A stretch of DNA of 64,000 nt, from assembly GCA_029582165.1 (NCBI GenBank), contig CM055882.1:23097367-23161366 (forward strand), written 5' to 3'. The notes under the pieces were generated by a model that was given only the letters and a program-made list of their open reading frames with translations, was not told the DNA's origin and made no database searches. Of the stretch, positions 42,809 through 54,402 are shown piece by piece. Each line of letters starts with the position of its first letter. Position 1 is the first letter of the stretch. This DNA comes from Portulaca oleracea. Its lineage: Eukaryota; Streptophyta; Magnoliopsida; Caryophyllales; Portulacaceae. The translations under genes were made by a program, and so were the position numbers.

Positions 42809-44242
42809 TGACAGACCGAAAACATATAGGTGTCTGTGTACCGCAAGTGTACGGGTCTATGTAGTAATAAAATATCGTTCTCTCTCAGAGATTTGCGTTC
42901 AACCACGCACTAAACTAGTTCGCTACAAAGAATGCTAGGTCGATCCTAGGGTTGTGGTAAGGTTTTCTAAACTAAACTAGGGAAGCAAGAACTTTTAGGG
43001 TTTAATAAATTAATTAAAAACGTTCAGGGGAGTCCAGTCTAGTCAATTAATCAAATCATCAACAATCCCGGTGCAGGTAACAAGATAATTCGGGGTCTAT
43101 AATTTTTCTAGGCCCTATCACTTTGATCTTTCGATCCTAGGTGAGTTACATTGATTAACCTAAACATTATTTCTAACTATTTAGCTTAATCAAAGATAAG
43201 AACTGATTATAAATTGACCCTAGGAAAGAATCATTCTGTCTAACTATTTTCTAACCTATTCAATCTACACAATCCGATTCAAGACTCAAAATGTCGTTCT
43301 GTTGCCAAAAATCTAAAACCAGGTACAGACTCAAACTGCCGTTCTATTGTCAAATTACCATGACAAACATTACACGTTGATTAAACGAATAAAAGGATAA
43401 CCTAACACCGAGACTGTATTCAAATTCAATCAATAGACATCGAGTTTATCCCCCAAACAAAGGAAATTATCTACTCAAAATTTTAAAAGTAAACATCGCA
43501 AAATCTAAATAACAAGAAAGCATTAAAGAAGAATAGAAATAAACCGTGTTCGAATTGGCGGAATCGATCTCTTCGTGTCACCCGAAGCGATCTCTTTCGT
43601 GTTCTTCGATCACTAACAATAATCTAATCTAATAACATTCTTTTGGAATCAACTGTAAATAAATTGATCTAAATCTATTCTAAAAGCTACCTAAAAATCT
43701 CTCCGAAAACTAATGTAAACTGATGAAAATCGCTCGCTGTGGATGCCCTTACAAAACGGCGGTCGTCAAACCCCTTTTATAGGGTTGGGTTAGGGCATAA
43801 AATGCGACCTGCGTTTTGGAAACGATGGCTGCGTTTTGCCCAAAAAGCGAAGTTCTCCGTGAGTGGGCACTGGCTGCGCCTCCAAACCGCGGGCTGCGTT
43901 TTCCTTCATCTCGGTTGCCAAACTCTCTGGACAAGGCGCTGGCTGCGTTTTAAAAACACTGCCTGCGCCTTGTCTCTCCGCCTCAGCTGGTCTTGGGCCG
44001 TTCTTCCATTCTTCTTCTCTCCTTCTTCAACTTCTTTTTTTTTTTCCTTTGATTTTTGGTATTCTTCCTCCAAATTTTCATGCTTTTCGATATTATTTCA
44101 CCAATTCCTGCAAAACATACCAAACTTGCGAACAAGCGTATAAATCACAAAAATTGCTATAAAAATACGAGATATCGGGTATAAAAAGCATGAAACTGAC
44201 ATGATTTAATCCCTAAAAATTCTATATAAAAATGACTTATCA
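42809..44242 (-). repeat. 5' LTR of element B
   Basis: 1,434 bp, nearly identical to the 3' LTR. It carries six or seven RRRCGC-N5-GCGYYY palindromes at about 43,800-43,970, one more than the 3' LTR, and a TATA box at 43774-43781 on the minus strand. Confidence 0.92.
43774..43781 (-). promoter_or_regulatory. TATA box of element B 5' LTR
   Basis: TATAAAAG on the minus strand, at the position corresponding to 35637-35644. Transcription of B would start about 30 bp further along the minus strand. Confidence 0.6.
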
Positions 44243-44247
44243 AACAC

Positions 44248-44800
44248 TCTTGAAGAAGTATGGGGTATATTATAAGGTGGCAACGCCTTACCACCCTCAA
44301 ACAAGCGGCTAAGTGGAGCTATCGAATAGAGAGTTGAAGAGCATTCTAGAGAAAACGGTTGATCGATCCTGGAAGGATTGGTCCTTAAAGCTTGATGACG
44401 CCTTGTGGGCGTACCGCACGACATTCAAGACCCCCCTTCGCACCACTCCATTCCGGCTGGTGTATTGGAAGCCGTGTCATTTGCCCGTGGAGATGGAGCA
44501 TCGAGCCTTTTGGGACAATCCGAACTCTAAATTTCGATGCCAAAGTAATCGGTGAGAAGCAAATGTTTCAATTGCAAGAACTGGAGGAGCTACGGTTGCA
44601 AGATTATGAGAGTTCGATGATTTGCAAGGAGCGGATTAAGAAGTGGCATGACAAGTTCATCTTGCCAAAGAGGTTCAAGGGAGGCGACATGGTCCTCTTA
44701 TTCAACTCAAGGTTGAGGTTATTTCTGGGTAAGCTGAAATCCCGGTGGTCCGGGCAATTCCAAGTTATCAAAGTATATCCCCACGGAGCTGTGGAAGTAT
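44248..44800 (+). pseudogene. Integrase C-terminal region of element A, between insertions B and C
   Basis: Continues the integrase frame interrupted by B: a YHPQTSG word and NRELK containing the region of the third catalytic residue, then [12 protein letters not shown] and [14 protein letters not shown], all typical for gypsy integrases. A TAA interrupts it after TSG (near 44,310), and a frameshift near 44,510 moves it to the frame with KRFKGGDMVLLFNSR and KSRWSGQF (the chromodomain-free C-terminal fold of Athila). The frame ends at the GGAGT target site of element C and resumes for about ten codons from 54366, ending near 54,402. Confidence 0.85.
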
Positions 44801-44939
44801 GGAGTTGTAGACACCGAAATTTGTACTGGCATAATCCCTACTTGTCAAATCAGCAAAACTTTTGGGTCAAATGATAAATGGGTCATTAGACCCAAAAAGG
44901 TCAACAACTTGAGCCCGAGAAGTCAACAGGCCGCCTACA

Positions 44940-46215
44940 TTCGCTTAAAACCCTCCTGGGTTTTAATTTAAAACCCCATTGGGTTTTAATTCTAAGAGAA
45001 CAAGCCCACACAAAAGCAGGCCCAGATGCGCGCCCCGGCCCAGAGAACTCAAAACCCACCTAGGTTTTGAAAAAAGAGCGCGCGTCGTCGTTTAGCTTCA
45101 CGTCACCGATCCGTGGGATGGCTAATTTAAAGCCCGCCTAGGTTTTGAAGCAGTTGGCGCCAAAAAAAATACAATCTACATGCATGCAATCCTTTGATCA
45201 TAGCCCACGTGTTTGACCCCCTTTGACCACCCCAAAACCCGCCTAGGTTTTAGTCTCTAATGACGTGATTTTTGGGGTATGTCCCCCACCATTTCCCTCC
45301 AAAACTTATACTCCCTCACCTATAAATACCCCCTCCATCCCACCTTCATTTAACCAACAATCATCATCTAATACACTTACTCTACTCTTCCACCATATTA
45401 TGCTCTTTCAAATTCCCCTATCATTATTCTATCATCCATTTCCATCACAAAATCACCTTCATAAACCACATCCATATTATACTTCTTTTCATCTCCCATA
45501 ATCCCTTTCTCAAATCATACCCTTCACAACCATCCATATACCACTTCTTTCTACACTGCTCACATCATCCCATCCGACTTTCAAGTCAAGGGGCAATTCA
45601 AAGGGGTCAAATTTGTCATCGCTACATCTTAAGCAAGGTTCGATTCTTTTATTTAGATCATTGTGTTTAATCATGCAATCCTTTATTTAATTCCGTGCTT
45701 GTACATATTTTGTAAAACAAAACCGCATTGTTTTTATATTGCATGATTTGAATAATAATTCCGCGAAATTAATCAAACTTCTCCCCGCTTTCTTTCTTTT
45801 CAATTTTGATTTAGTAGAGTCTGTTTTTATAAACAGGCGAATTCGAGAAGTCTTATAACTCTCGAATTCGTAATTACCTTACCCCCGAATCTAGAAATCG
45901 GGTTAGTAGACTAGAGTCTTTCTTTTTCTTTTTTTTTTATGGTTTGTCGATTTCCTTAAATCGGCTGGTGACTCTTTAAACATTTTTACAAATGCGTTTA
46001 ATTATTTAAAATATTCGATTTATTACACAAAATTAATTTAAGAAAATTAATTTAATTCATGCCCAATATTTATCCAAGGAGGGTCCCGAGAGAAATGGGC
46101 CAGAAAATGATAAAACCTAGGCGGGTTTTATCATTTTCAACCCAATTTCTCTTTGGGTCGAGGAGACCAGTGGCCCAACCTGGAATCTTCTAAACCCTAG
46201 GCGGGTTTTTGCCGA
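44940..46215. repeat. AAAACCCGCCTAGGTTTT palindrome set in C 5' LTR
   Basis: Copies near 44,945 and 44,968 (AAAACCC-TCCT-GGGTTTT type), 45,055, 45,136, 45,233, 46,110 (inverse orientation) and 46,193 (inverse orientation). Five lie upstream of the TATA box at 45,321 and two near the LTR end. Matching copies occur in the 3' LTR at 52,827, 52,850, 52,933, 53,015, 53,119, 53,993 and 54,074. Several are close to GGCCCA words. Confidence 0.85.
45321..45328 (+). promoter_or_regulatory. TATA box of element C 5' LTR
   Basis: TATAAATA after a CCTCACC stretch, a good plant TATA match. The 3' LTR has the same at 53205-53212. The five upstream palindromes are 90-375 bp before it. Confidence 0.6.
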
Positions 46216-46486
46216 TCCCAGTGGCCCACTAGTTCTCTTTTGGGCCTGGATTTATTAATTGTGTCGAGACTAAATTATTGTTAAATTAATTTTTGTAATT
46301 ACGGATAATTAAAATAATAAAAAACGAGTTTGTAAATAAATAAAGTTTCATCATCCCGAAAATGAATTTCGAAAAATAAAAATATCCTTATTTAAGGATT
46401 AAGAAATCTTAGTCGGCTCCCGATCACGAATGTAGCGCATCCGAGAAACATTTCCCCGAACGGGAATTTTTCCGGGTCCTACAGAT

Positions 46487-46503
46487 TGGCGACTCCACTG
46501 TGA
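46487..46503 (+). other. Primer binding site of element C
   Basis: TGGCGACTCCACTG directly after the LTR (3-bp gap) matches the tRNA-Arg-type primer site known from Ogre elements over most of its length. The last bases (TGA instead of GGG) differ. Confidence 0.75.
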
Positions 46504-46984
46504 CTTAAACTTTATAAAGAGGGTAAAACTTGAAAAAATCAAATTGATTTGAAAAGTGTAAAAGGGCGAAAATTTATTTCGGGACTTTATTATTCTTTTA
46601 GGCATCCCTTGCATACCGGGCCACTAATCGCTTCTTTTGACACGTTAGCACAAAGGCGACGGTTTAAGTTACCTAGGATTTCCCTTGAGAGCGGAAGGCC
46701 ACTACTATGGGGATGAACTCTACATCTCTGAGCATTTGGTCGCTCCTCTCCCGGTGTCACAATCCGAGAGCTTCCTTGAAGTTCTTTGAGAAATACCCCA
46801 ACTGCTTACCTTATGGTATGAAGAACCGGGGCGAAGGCATGCAGTAGGCTATATGCCCAACTATAGAAGTCCATGAATTTAGAGCCTTGGTTTAGGATAC
46901 CCTTCCATGTGTATGCTATGTGTTATGTGTATCCCTCCCCTTTTCTTGTCTTTTGTAAAGAGTCGACCCTAGTTTGAAGGTTTT

Positions 46985-48310
46985 GCTCTAGTCCATATAA
47001 AATTCATTGGGTTGAGAAAAGGATTATTTATTAATTAATACAATTAACTCAAAGGCATTATGGTTAGCCCAAGTGGAAGGGCCCATTTATGTTTAAAGTT
47101 GATTATCTTAATTGATAAATAAAAATTGACTCAGCTTTGATGATATTATATGGCCCTTTATGAAATTCTCTTAACAAAGGTCCAAAAAAAAATTAATTAA
47201 AAAAAATTAATTAATTAAAAGTCCAACAAAGTTAATGGATAACGTTGTAGACTGCATAATAGTCACTAAGCTTGAGTAAATTAATTTATCGATTTAATTA
47301 ATCAATTCATCACATTTATGGCCGGCCCGTTGTTAGGCCCAACCATATTGGATTTGTCAATTAAACTCATAAATTAATTATAACTCGCTTATTGTTGGCT
47401 TTTTCCAGTCCTTTACAATATCCATTTTCCTTGGTTAAATAAATAAAGCTTGTTGTATACTATGTGTAAATACATGTCTATATGTTGGGTCTTCATTAGA
47501 GTCGGACCTAATTTTGAGATATTGTTTTAGTCTGCGTAATAATCGTTGGGTTAAGAAGAAATAAATTTATAAACTCGATTAATTAACCTTAAATTTTACG
47601 GTTGACCCGGTGGTGGGGCCCATCCATTTTAAAGGTTAATTATCCTTGTTTATCGACTTATTTTAACTCACCTTTGATGATTTTATGCGGCCCTTCTCAA
47701 TATTATCTTACTCATGGTCCAAAGAAAATTGATTAATAATCAAACAAAGTCAGTGTGTGTGTTGTTCTAGCCCGCGTAATAATCTCAAGGTTAGAGAAAA
47801 TAAATTTATAAAATTGATTATTAAGTCTAACAAATCCATGGTCGGCCCATTGTTAAGCCCATCTACTGTAGAATTAATAATTGAGTTTATAAGTTTGTTT
47901 TAACTCGCCTTTTGATGGCTTTATTCGGTCCTTTACAACATCCACTCTCCTTTAAATTAAACAAATAAATGTTTTGGGTCGCAAAAAAAAAAAAAAAAGA
48001 AAGTGTGTAAATAGAAGTCAAGTTGTCAGTGTGTTCAACATTATTCTAGTCCGCATAATAGCCAACATAGCTTGACCTGTCTGAGTTGTTGGGCCAAGTT
48101 ACAAATTCTCCTTAAAATGGTCGGCCTGTGGATTAGGCCCATCCGAATTGAGAAATACTGACATGTATCTTTCAACTTATGTCAACTCGCTATATTTGAC
48201 TTTATCCGGCCTTTTATAATGCTCTTGTTGTAGAAATACTGACATGTATCTTTCAACTTATGTCAACTCGCTATATTTGACTTTATCCGGCCTTTTATTT
48301 TATCGAATCC
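46985..48310 (+). repeat. Five diverged tandem units of about 265 bp in element C
   Basis: Unit starts marked by TAGTC(C/T)GC(G/A)TAATA-type words at about 46,991, 47,248, 47,529, 47,769 and 48,050 (periods 257, 281, 240, 281). Each unit then has a GGTCGGCCC-like word, a TTTTAACTCGCC-like word and CGGCC(C/T)TT. A perfect 71-bp duplication lies near 48,153-48,297. AT-rich and noncoding. Confidence 0.75.
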
Positions 48311-50789
48311 AGGGTTTAATTAACTAAAAAAGAAAAAAAAAAGAATAACAAAAAAAAGAAAAAAGAGAGAAGCCAGTCTGCACTAATCAAGCAGGTTGGG
48401 CAAAAGGAGAGAAGACCAAAATCATCAGTCTCTTGAAAATGGACATCTCTATGCTCCTAGACCAGCAGCTTAACCAAATGTGCCGAGGACAGGGGGCTTG
48501 AACCCAATCTTCATTTCACCACCCATATTACCCTCATCTTTTCATCCAATACCGATTTACCACTTACCACTCCCATCTTTGACCTCTCCATCAAACCTCA
48601 ACTCTTTTCAAACCGTTAATCCAATCCAAAAGGTGTGCTATGACCAAAGGAGAATAGGAGTCAACCCATGAAGAAGGAGTTTGAAAAAAGTTAGCCTTGA
48701 CCAACCTAGTCATTCTCCTCATGACCAATCCATATCTACCCCAAAGCCAAAAGGTGTGTTGTAACTAATGTCATCAGAAAGGCGAACAAGAATCAATCCC
48801 ATGGAGAAGAAAGTCGAAAAAAGAGAAGAAAGCAAAGGAAAAAGTGAAAAAAAAGTGAAAAAAAAGTGAAAGCAAAAAAAAAAAGAGTGAAAAAAGTGAA
48901 AGAAGAAAAAAGAGCCAGAAAAATGGAGTTCAAAAAAAAAAAAGAACTTGAGAAGGAAATGAAACAAAAAAAAAAAAAAGAGGAAGAAAGAAAGAAAAAA
49001 GGGTTAGAGGAGAATAAGAAGTGAGAATGGGAAAATAAGAGTCATGCACACCTCAGAAAATCTCGTCCCAAACCTTCACCTCATCATCCATACATCTCAG
49101 CCTTGTATAACCCTCACAAACCTTTCATCCATCCATAACATGCATATGAACCCTCAAACCTTCATGACCATCTTTTCGAACCATTAAGCCTTCCTCGAGG
49201 CACTATCCATCAAAGTCGCGCTTAAAGAACTACGACTAGCTTGATTCCACCTTGGATACGTAGGAAAACCTCTTTGAGGCCCGACCGCTACAAGGAGCAT
49301 CCTTTGTCCTCAAAATGTTGGTCTTTGAGAGAAGAAAAAAAAAGAGGCTAGCTTGGAATCCCTGGCTAGGCAAAAGGAGAAGTGAGAGAATAAGAGAGGT
49401 TAGCCTGAGAACCCGTCAGGGCAGGTTAGGCAAAAGGAGAGTGAGAGAATAAGAGAGGCTAGCTTGAAAACCCATTAGGGCAGGTTAGGCAAAAGGAGAG
49501 GAAGCCCTGGTTTCTATCTTTTATCATCTTCAACCCTCCATTTTCCTTCCGTCAGACTTGGACATCATTTCACAACCATGTTCCAACCTTTGCCCAAGAG
49601 ATGATGTCGTACCTCATTTGACCATCTCTTCAAGACAAGATCATTCTCGAGTGTCTCCCTATATCATTCATCAATAAAGTCTCATCTACCATCCCTTTCA
49701 ACCCTTTCTCAAGAGATGATGTCTATCCCATTTGACCATCTTTTCACCCTTTCAGGACACAATCATTCTTAAGTGTGTCCACATCCCATTCACCATCGTC
49801 CACCGTCTTTGTTTCCCAAGCGTCTTCGAACCAACCCTTTTTAGCCTTTTCACCCCATCTCACCGTTTGAGAACCTTTTCAGCTCAGTCATTAATGCAAG
49901 TATGAGGCTCTGTGTGGCTTACATCTCAGCAAGAGCGAAAGCCGTTCACATCAGATCAGCAGCTAATTGGCAACCACATGATCATGAACAGACTCAGAAA
50001 CAAGATACTCGAAACTGGGGGGCTTGCGCTACCTTTGTGACATTAGTCAAGACATTTATCAGAGAAAGCTTCTAAGAGGGACACCTACTCCCTATCCTAT
50101 AAGGTCCTGCATCTTCATTCTCATAAACGTCCTAATAGTGGTTTCATCAAAAAAAGAAAAAAAAGAAGAGAGAAAAAAAGAGAAAAAAAAAGAGAAAAAA
50201 AAGAAAAGAAAAGAGAGGCTAACTTGAAAACCCGTCAGGGAAGGTTAGGCAAAAGGAGAGTTTGAGACTCATAACTAAGGACTATGCCTCCTCCTATTCT
50301 ATGGTCCCCATGCATCATCTCGTCAATCCATATCGAAGCTGGGGGCTTGTAAATCTCCAAGGTGCTCTCCAAAGCAGGATAGTGTCATCAAGAGTCTACA
50401 CTAAACCGGGGGGCTTGTCATACATCAGCACACATTTGCAAGCAATCAAGGTCAAGAAAAATCCTTCAGGCCTGTTGCCTCCATCATTGTTCCCTGTCCC
50501 GTGGATCGAAACATTACTCATCCTAAATTTTCCTGAAATTCCCCACGAGTGGCCTTGATCTTTAGAAAGCATTGTCTTAGGGAGTCATGGTTTTAGGAAA
50601 GCATTGTCTTAGGAAAGCATTGTCTTAGAAAATCATTGCCAAGAAAATCTTTGTCTAAAAATAGAGTCGGGAGGTTGTCTGCATGTAGAATTGCTTGTGT
50701 AGAATAACATAAAGCATCATACGTGCGTCCAGTCTAAGCATAATAGGTTTGCATTGCATCCATATGTCATGTCAGAGTCACATTGAGTC
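48311..50789. other. Purine-rich spacer of element C
   Basis: Long A/G-only stretches (about 48,330-48,370, 48,830-49,020 and 50,150-50,215) alternate with C/T-rich ones. A unit of about 45-60 bp ending AGGTTAGGCAAAAGGAGAG recurs near 48,400, 49,380, 49,430, 49,490 and 50,250. A word GGAAAGCATTGTCTTA repeats at about 50,565-50,630. No coding potential; ORFs rich in Lys/Glu or Phe reflect composition. Confidence 0.65.
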
Positions 50790-51000
50790 AAGTTAATTTG
50801 TCATGCATCAAGTTAGTCTATCATACATTAGGTCAGTTTGTTGTGCATCGAGTCGGTTTGTCATGCATCAAGTCAATTTGTCATGCACCGAGTCAGTTTG
50901 TCATGCATCAAGTAAATTTGTCAAGCATCAAGTGAGTTTGTCATGCATTGAGTCAATCTGTCATGCATTGAGTCAGTCTATCATGCTTGAAGTCGATAGT
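50790..51000. repeat. 20-bp minisatellite in element C
   Basis: Ten to eleven units of TCATGCATCAAGTCAGTTTG and variants at a strict 20-bp period. Confidence 0.88.
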
Positions 51001-51389
51001 CGTGCATAATGCATGAGTGCCTGCTTGTGCCAAAAAACAAAACAAAATTTGCATTGTTTGTGCAAGAGTTTAGCAGGCTAGTTACATGCATACCCGCATA
51101 TCTGAAAATGAAAGAAAAAAAAAGAAAGAAGAAGAAGCAAAGAAGTGTCACATCGTTGCTCCAAGAACGCAACACTAGGGGTTGTTTAAGCCCATCTCGA
51201 TCAGACCGGACGACATGGTTTCCAGTCATTGAGAGCAAGATTAGAGTAATCTCTAATCCAACTCTTGCTGGACAAGTTAGCATCTAGTCATCAGTCGGAC
51301 ACGAATGGCACATGTTCGACAAAATCACCTGCTTCGGGAAAATCCGTTGAGCATCATCACTTCATCGACATTATCATCGACACCATCTT

Positions 51390-51655
51390 CAACATCGGGA
51401 AAATCTGATCTGCCTCGGGAAAATATGTTGGGCACCACCATCAACGTCGGGAAAATCCGATCCGCCTCGGGAAAATCCGTTGGGCACCACCATCAACATC
51501 GGAAAACCCTGTTCGCCTCGGGAAAATCCGTTGGGCATCACCATCAACATCGGGAAAATCTGATCCACCTCGGGAAAATCCATTGGGCACCATCGACTGC
51601 TTCGGGAAAATCCAATCTGCCTCGGGAAAATCCATTGGGCATCGTCATCAATCTA
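51390..51655. repeat. 52-bp minisatellite in element C
   Basis: About five units, each with two CGGGAAAAT(C/A) words and a GTTGGGCACCACCATCAA word. Later units are partly rearranged. The short ORFs here repeat Phe-Ser-Arg and are not genes. Confidence 0.85.
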
Positions 51656-52049
51656 CCAGACAGGTAACTCTCTATATCTCTAACCATTGTTCAAAGTGAT
51701 CTGACATTCTGCTTTGGTTGCTGTGCAGGGAGTCATCACAGACACCAGGTCGCCGCTAAAAGGGACAACCACCATCCAGCTGCCGCATAAAAAGTCGCCA
51801 GCTCACAGGTCGGCGACAAAGGGACCACCACCATCCAGCTACCACACAAAAGGTCGCTGTCATCATCATCAGCATTCAGGGCCAACGGCAGAGTTTCGAT
51901 GCAGTTCCTAGCCATCGGCATCGCGCCCAGTGAAGTCTCAAATTCCGAGCCATCGGCATCGCAGCCGATGAAGTCTCGACCCCCAAGGCCATCAGCAACG
52001 CACCTCATAAAGTCCTTCGGCATAAAAAATGCCAACCATCATCAACATC

Positions 52050-52395
52050 AACACCGGGAAAGACTGGAATCGACTCCGGGAAAGATTGGAATCGACACCG
52101 GGAAAGACTGGAACCGACACCAGAAAAGACTGGAAGCGACACCAGGAAAGACTGGAGCCGACACTGGGAAAGACTCGAACCGACATCGGGAAAGACTGAA
52201 ATCGACACCGGGAAAGACTGGAATCGACACCGAGAAAGACTGGAACCGACACTAGGAAAGACTGGAACCGACACCGGGAAAGACTGGAACCGATACCGGG
52301 AAAGACTGGAATCGACACCGGGAAAGACTGGAAGCGACACCGGGAAAGACTGGAAGTGACACCGGGAAAGACTTGACCGACACTGGGAAAGACTA
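52050..52395. repeat. 22-bp minisatellite in element C
   Basis: About 15 units of GACTGGAATCGACACCGGGAAA with scattered changes. The 22-bp period is not a multiple of three, so all three minus frames give the same 22-residue repeat, which rules out selection on one frame. The array ends about 290 bp before the polypurine tract, the place where D carries its 194-bp array. Confidence 0.92.
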
Positions 52396-52671
52396 GAAAA
52401 CTCCATGAACCATCGGCATCATGTCTGATAACAAGTAAGGCGTCATTCTCGCCCGAGATCAACATCGACTCATAAACGGTCAGGTAGAGCATCATTCTTG
52501 CTCAAGATCACCCCCAAAGGGACGCATGCCGCCCACAACTGCGACACAGGATGAAGCTTCCAAGTGTCAACTCACACCTTCAAGACTCAGCTTCCAAGCA
52601 TCAACCCAGGCTTTGCAATCAAAAGTCATATCCTCATACTACTTTGACCTTCGTCCTATTCGGACTCGATC

Positions 52672-52681
52672 AAAGTGGGGG
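52672..52681 (+). other. Polypurine tract of element C
   Basis: AAAGTGGGGG, six bases before the 3' LTR start at 52687, preceded by ACTCGATC as in element D. Confidence 0.85.
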
Positions 52682-52686
52682 CTCTC

Positions 52687-54365
52687 TGCAGACACCAGAA
52701 TTTGTACTGGCATAATCCCGACTCATCAAAATCAGCAAAACATTTGGGTCAAATGATAAATGGGTCATTGGACCCAAAAAGGTCAACAGTTTGAGCCCGA
52801 GAAGTCAACAGGCCGCCTACATTCGCTTAAAACCCCCTGGGTTTTAATTCAAAACCCCACTGGGTTTTAATTCAAAACTCCAACAAGCCCCCACAGAAGC
52901 AGGCCCAGACGCGCGCCCCGGCCCAGAGAACTCAAAACCCGCCTAGGTTTTGAATAAAAGAGCGCACGTCGTCATTTAGCTCCACATCATCGATCCGCGT
53001 GATTGCTAATTTAAAGCCCGCCTAGGTTTTGAAGCAGTTGGCACCAAAAAAAATACAATCTGCATGCATGCAATCCCTTGATCATAGCCCACGTGTTTGA
53101 CCCCCTTTGACCACCCTAAAACCCGCCTAGGTTTTGGTCTCTGATGACGTGATTTTTGGGGTATGTCCCCCACCATTTCCCTCCAAAACTCATACTCCCT
53201 CACCTATAAATACCTCCTCCGTTCCACCTTCATTTCACCAACAATCATCATCTAATACACTTACTCTACTCTTCCACCATATTATGCTCTCTCAATTCCC
53301 CTATCATTATTCTATCATCAATTTCCATCACAAAATCTCCTTCCTACACCACATCCATATTATACTTCTTTTAATCTCCCATAATCCCTTTCTCAAATCA
53401 TACTTTCACAACCATCCACATACCACTTCTTTCTACACCGCTCACATCATCCCATCCGACTTTCAAGTCAAGGGGCAATTCAAAGGGGTCAAATCCGTCA
53501 TCGCTACATCTTAAGCAAGGTTCGATTCTTTTATTTAGATCATTGTGTTTAATCGTGTAATCCTTTATTTAATTCCGTGCTTGTACATATTTCGTAAAAC
53601 AAAACCGCGATGTTTTTATATTGCATGATTTGAATAATAATTCCGCGAAATTAATCAAACTTCTCCCCGCACTCTTTCTTTTCAATGTTGATTTTAGTAG
53701 AGTCTGTTTTTATAAATAGGCGAATTCGAGAGTTCTTATAACTTTATAACTCTCGAATTCGTAACCTTACCCCCGAATCTAGAAATCGGGTTCGTAGACC
53801 GGAGTCTTTCATTTCTTATTATGGTTTGTCGATTTCCTTAAATCGGCTGGCGACTCTTTAAACAATGTTACATTTGCATTTAATTATTTAAAATATTCGA
53901 TTTCTTACACAAAATTAATTTAAGAAAAATAATTTAATTCATGCTCAATATTTATCCAATGAGGGTCCCGAGAGAAATGGGCCAGAAAATGATAAAACAT
54001 AGGCGGGTTTTATAATTTTCAACCGAATTTCTCTTTGGGCCGAGGAGACCAGTGGCCCAACTTGGAATCTGCTAAACCCTAGGCGTGTTTTTGCCGATTC
54101 TAGTGGCCCACTAGTTCTCTTTTGGGCCTGGATTTATTAATTGGGCTGAGACTAAATTATTGTTAAATTAATTTGTGTAATTACGGATAATTTAAATAAT
54201 AAAAAACGAGTTTGTAAATAAATAAAGTTTCATCATCCCGAAAATGAATTTCGAAAAATAAAAATATCCTTATTTAAGGATTAAGAAACCTTAGTCGGCT
54301 CCCGATCACGAATGTAGCGCATCCGAGAAACATTTCCCCGAACGGGAATTTTTCCGGGTGTTACA
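52687..54365 (+). repeat. 3' LTR of element C
   Basis: 1,679 bp from TGCAGACACC to TTACA. Carries seven palindromes matching those of the 5' LTR and a TATA box at 53205-53212. Confidence 0.92.
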
Positions 54366-54402
54366 GGAGTGAGTCTACCGGCATATTCAAGGTCAACGGG
54401 TA

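Larger units (their letters stand above)
34671..44242 (-). mobile_element. Element B: non-autonomous Athila-like element lacking pol, nested in A
   Basis: LTRs of 1,427 bp (34671-36097) and 1,434 bp (42809-44242) are nearly identical and flanked by AACAC on both sides (34666-34670, 44243-44247). On the minus strand the order is 5' LTR, primer site, gag, protease, a 1.2-kb spacer, an env-like ORF, a 3' UTR with polypurine tract, and 3' LTR. No reverse transcriptase, RNase H or integrase lies between protease and env-like ORF, where Athila pol belongs. Movement therefore required enzymes from a related element. The similar LTRs and intact target sites indicate a much younger insertion than A. 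Confidence 0.92.
44806..46483 (+). repeat. 5' LTR of element C
   Basis: 1,678 bp from TGTAGACACC to CCTACA, with a TATA box at 45321 and seven AAAACCCGCCTAGGTTTT-type palindromes. Differences from the 3' LTR are scattered substitutions and small indels. Confidence 0.92.
44806..54365 (+). mobile_element. Element C: coding-free Tat/Ogre-like LTR retrotransposon nested in A
   Basis: LTRs 44806-46483 and 52687-54365, about 1,678 bp each and very similar, start TG(T/C)AGACACC and end with CA. Flanks are GGAGT on both sides (44801-44805, 54366-54370). A primer site follows the 5' LTR and AAAGTGGGGG precedes the 3' LTR. The 6.2-kb interior contains no gag or pol motif in any frame, only tandem repeats and purine-rich stretches, so it is a large non-autonomous (LARD-type) element. 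Its polypurine tract, LTR start and leader are related to D. Confidence 0.92.

Noticed and set aside
48719..48967. Phe-rich 82-codon ORF
   Set aside because: Complement of an A/G-rich tract in element C.
50790..52395. Short regular repeats that could suggest CRISPR
   Set aside because: Units are directly adjacent, without unique spacers, and the setting is a plant retrotransposon.
52005..52495. ORFs of 133-167 codons with a 22-residue repeat
   Set aside because: The 22-bp DNA repeat gives the same peptide in all three frames, so this is not selected coding sequence.
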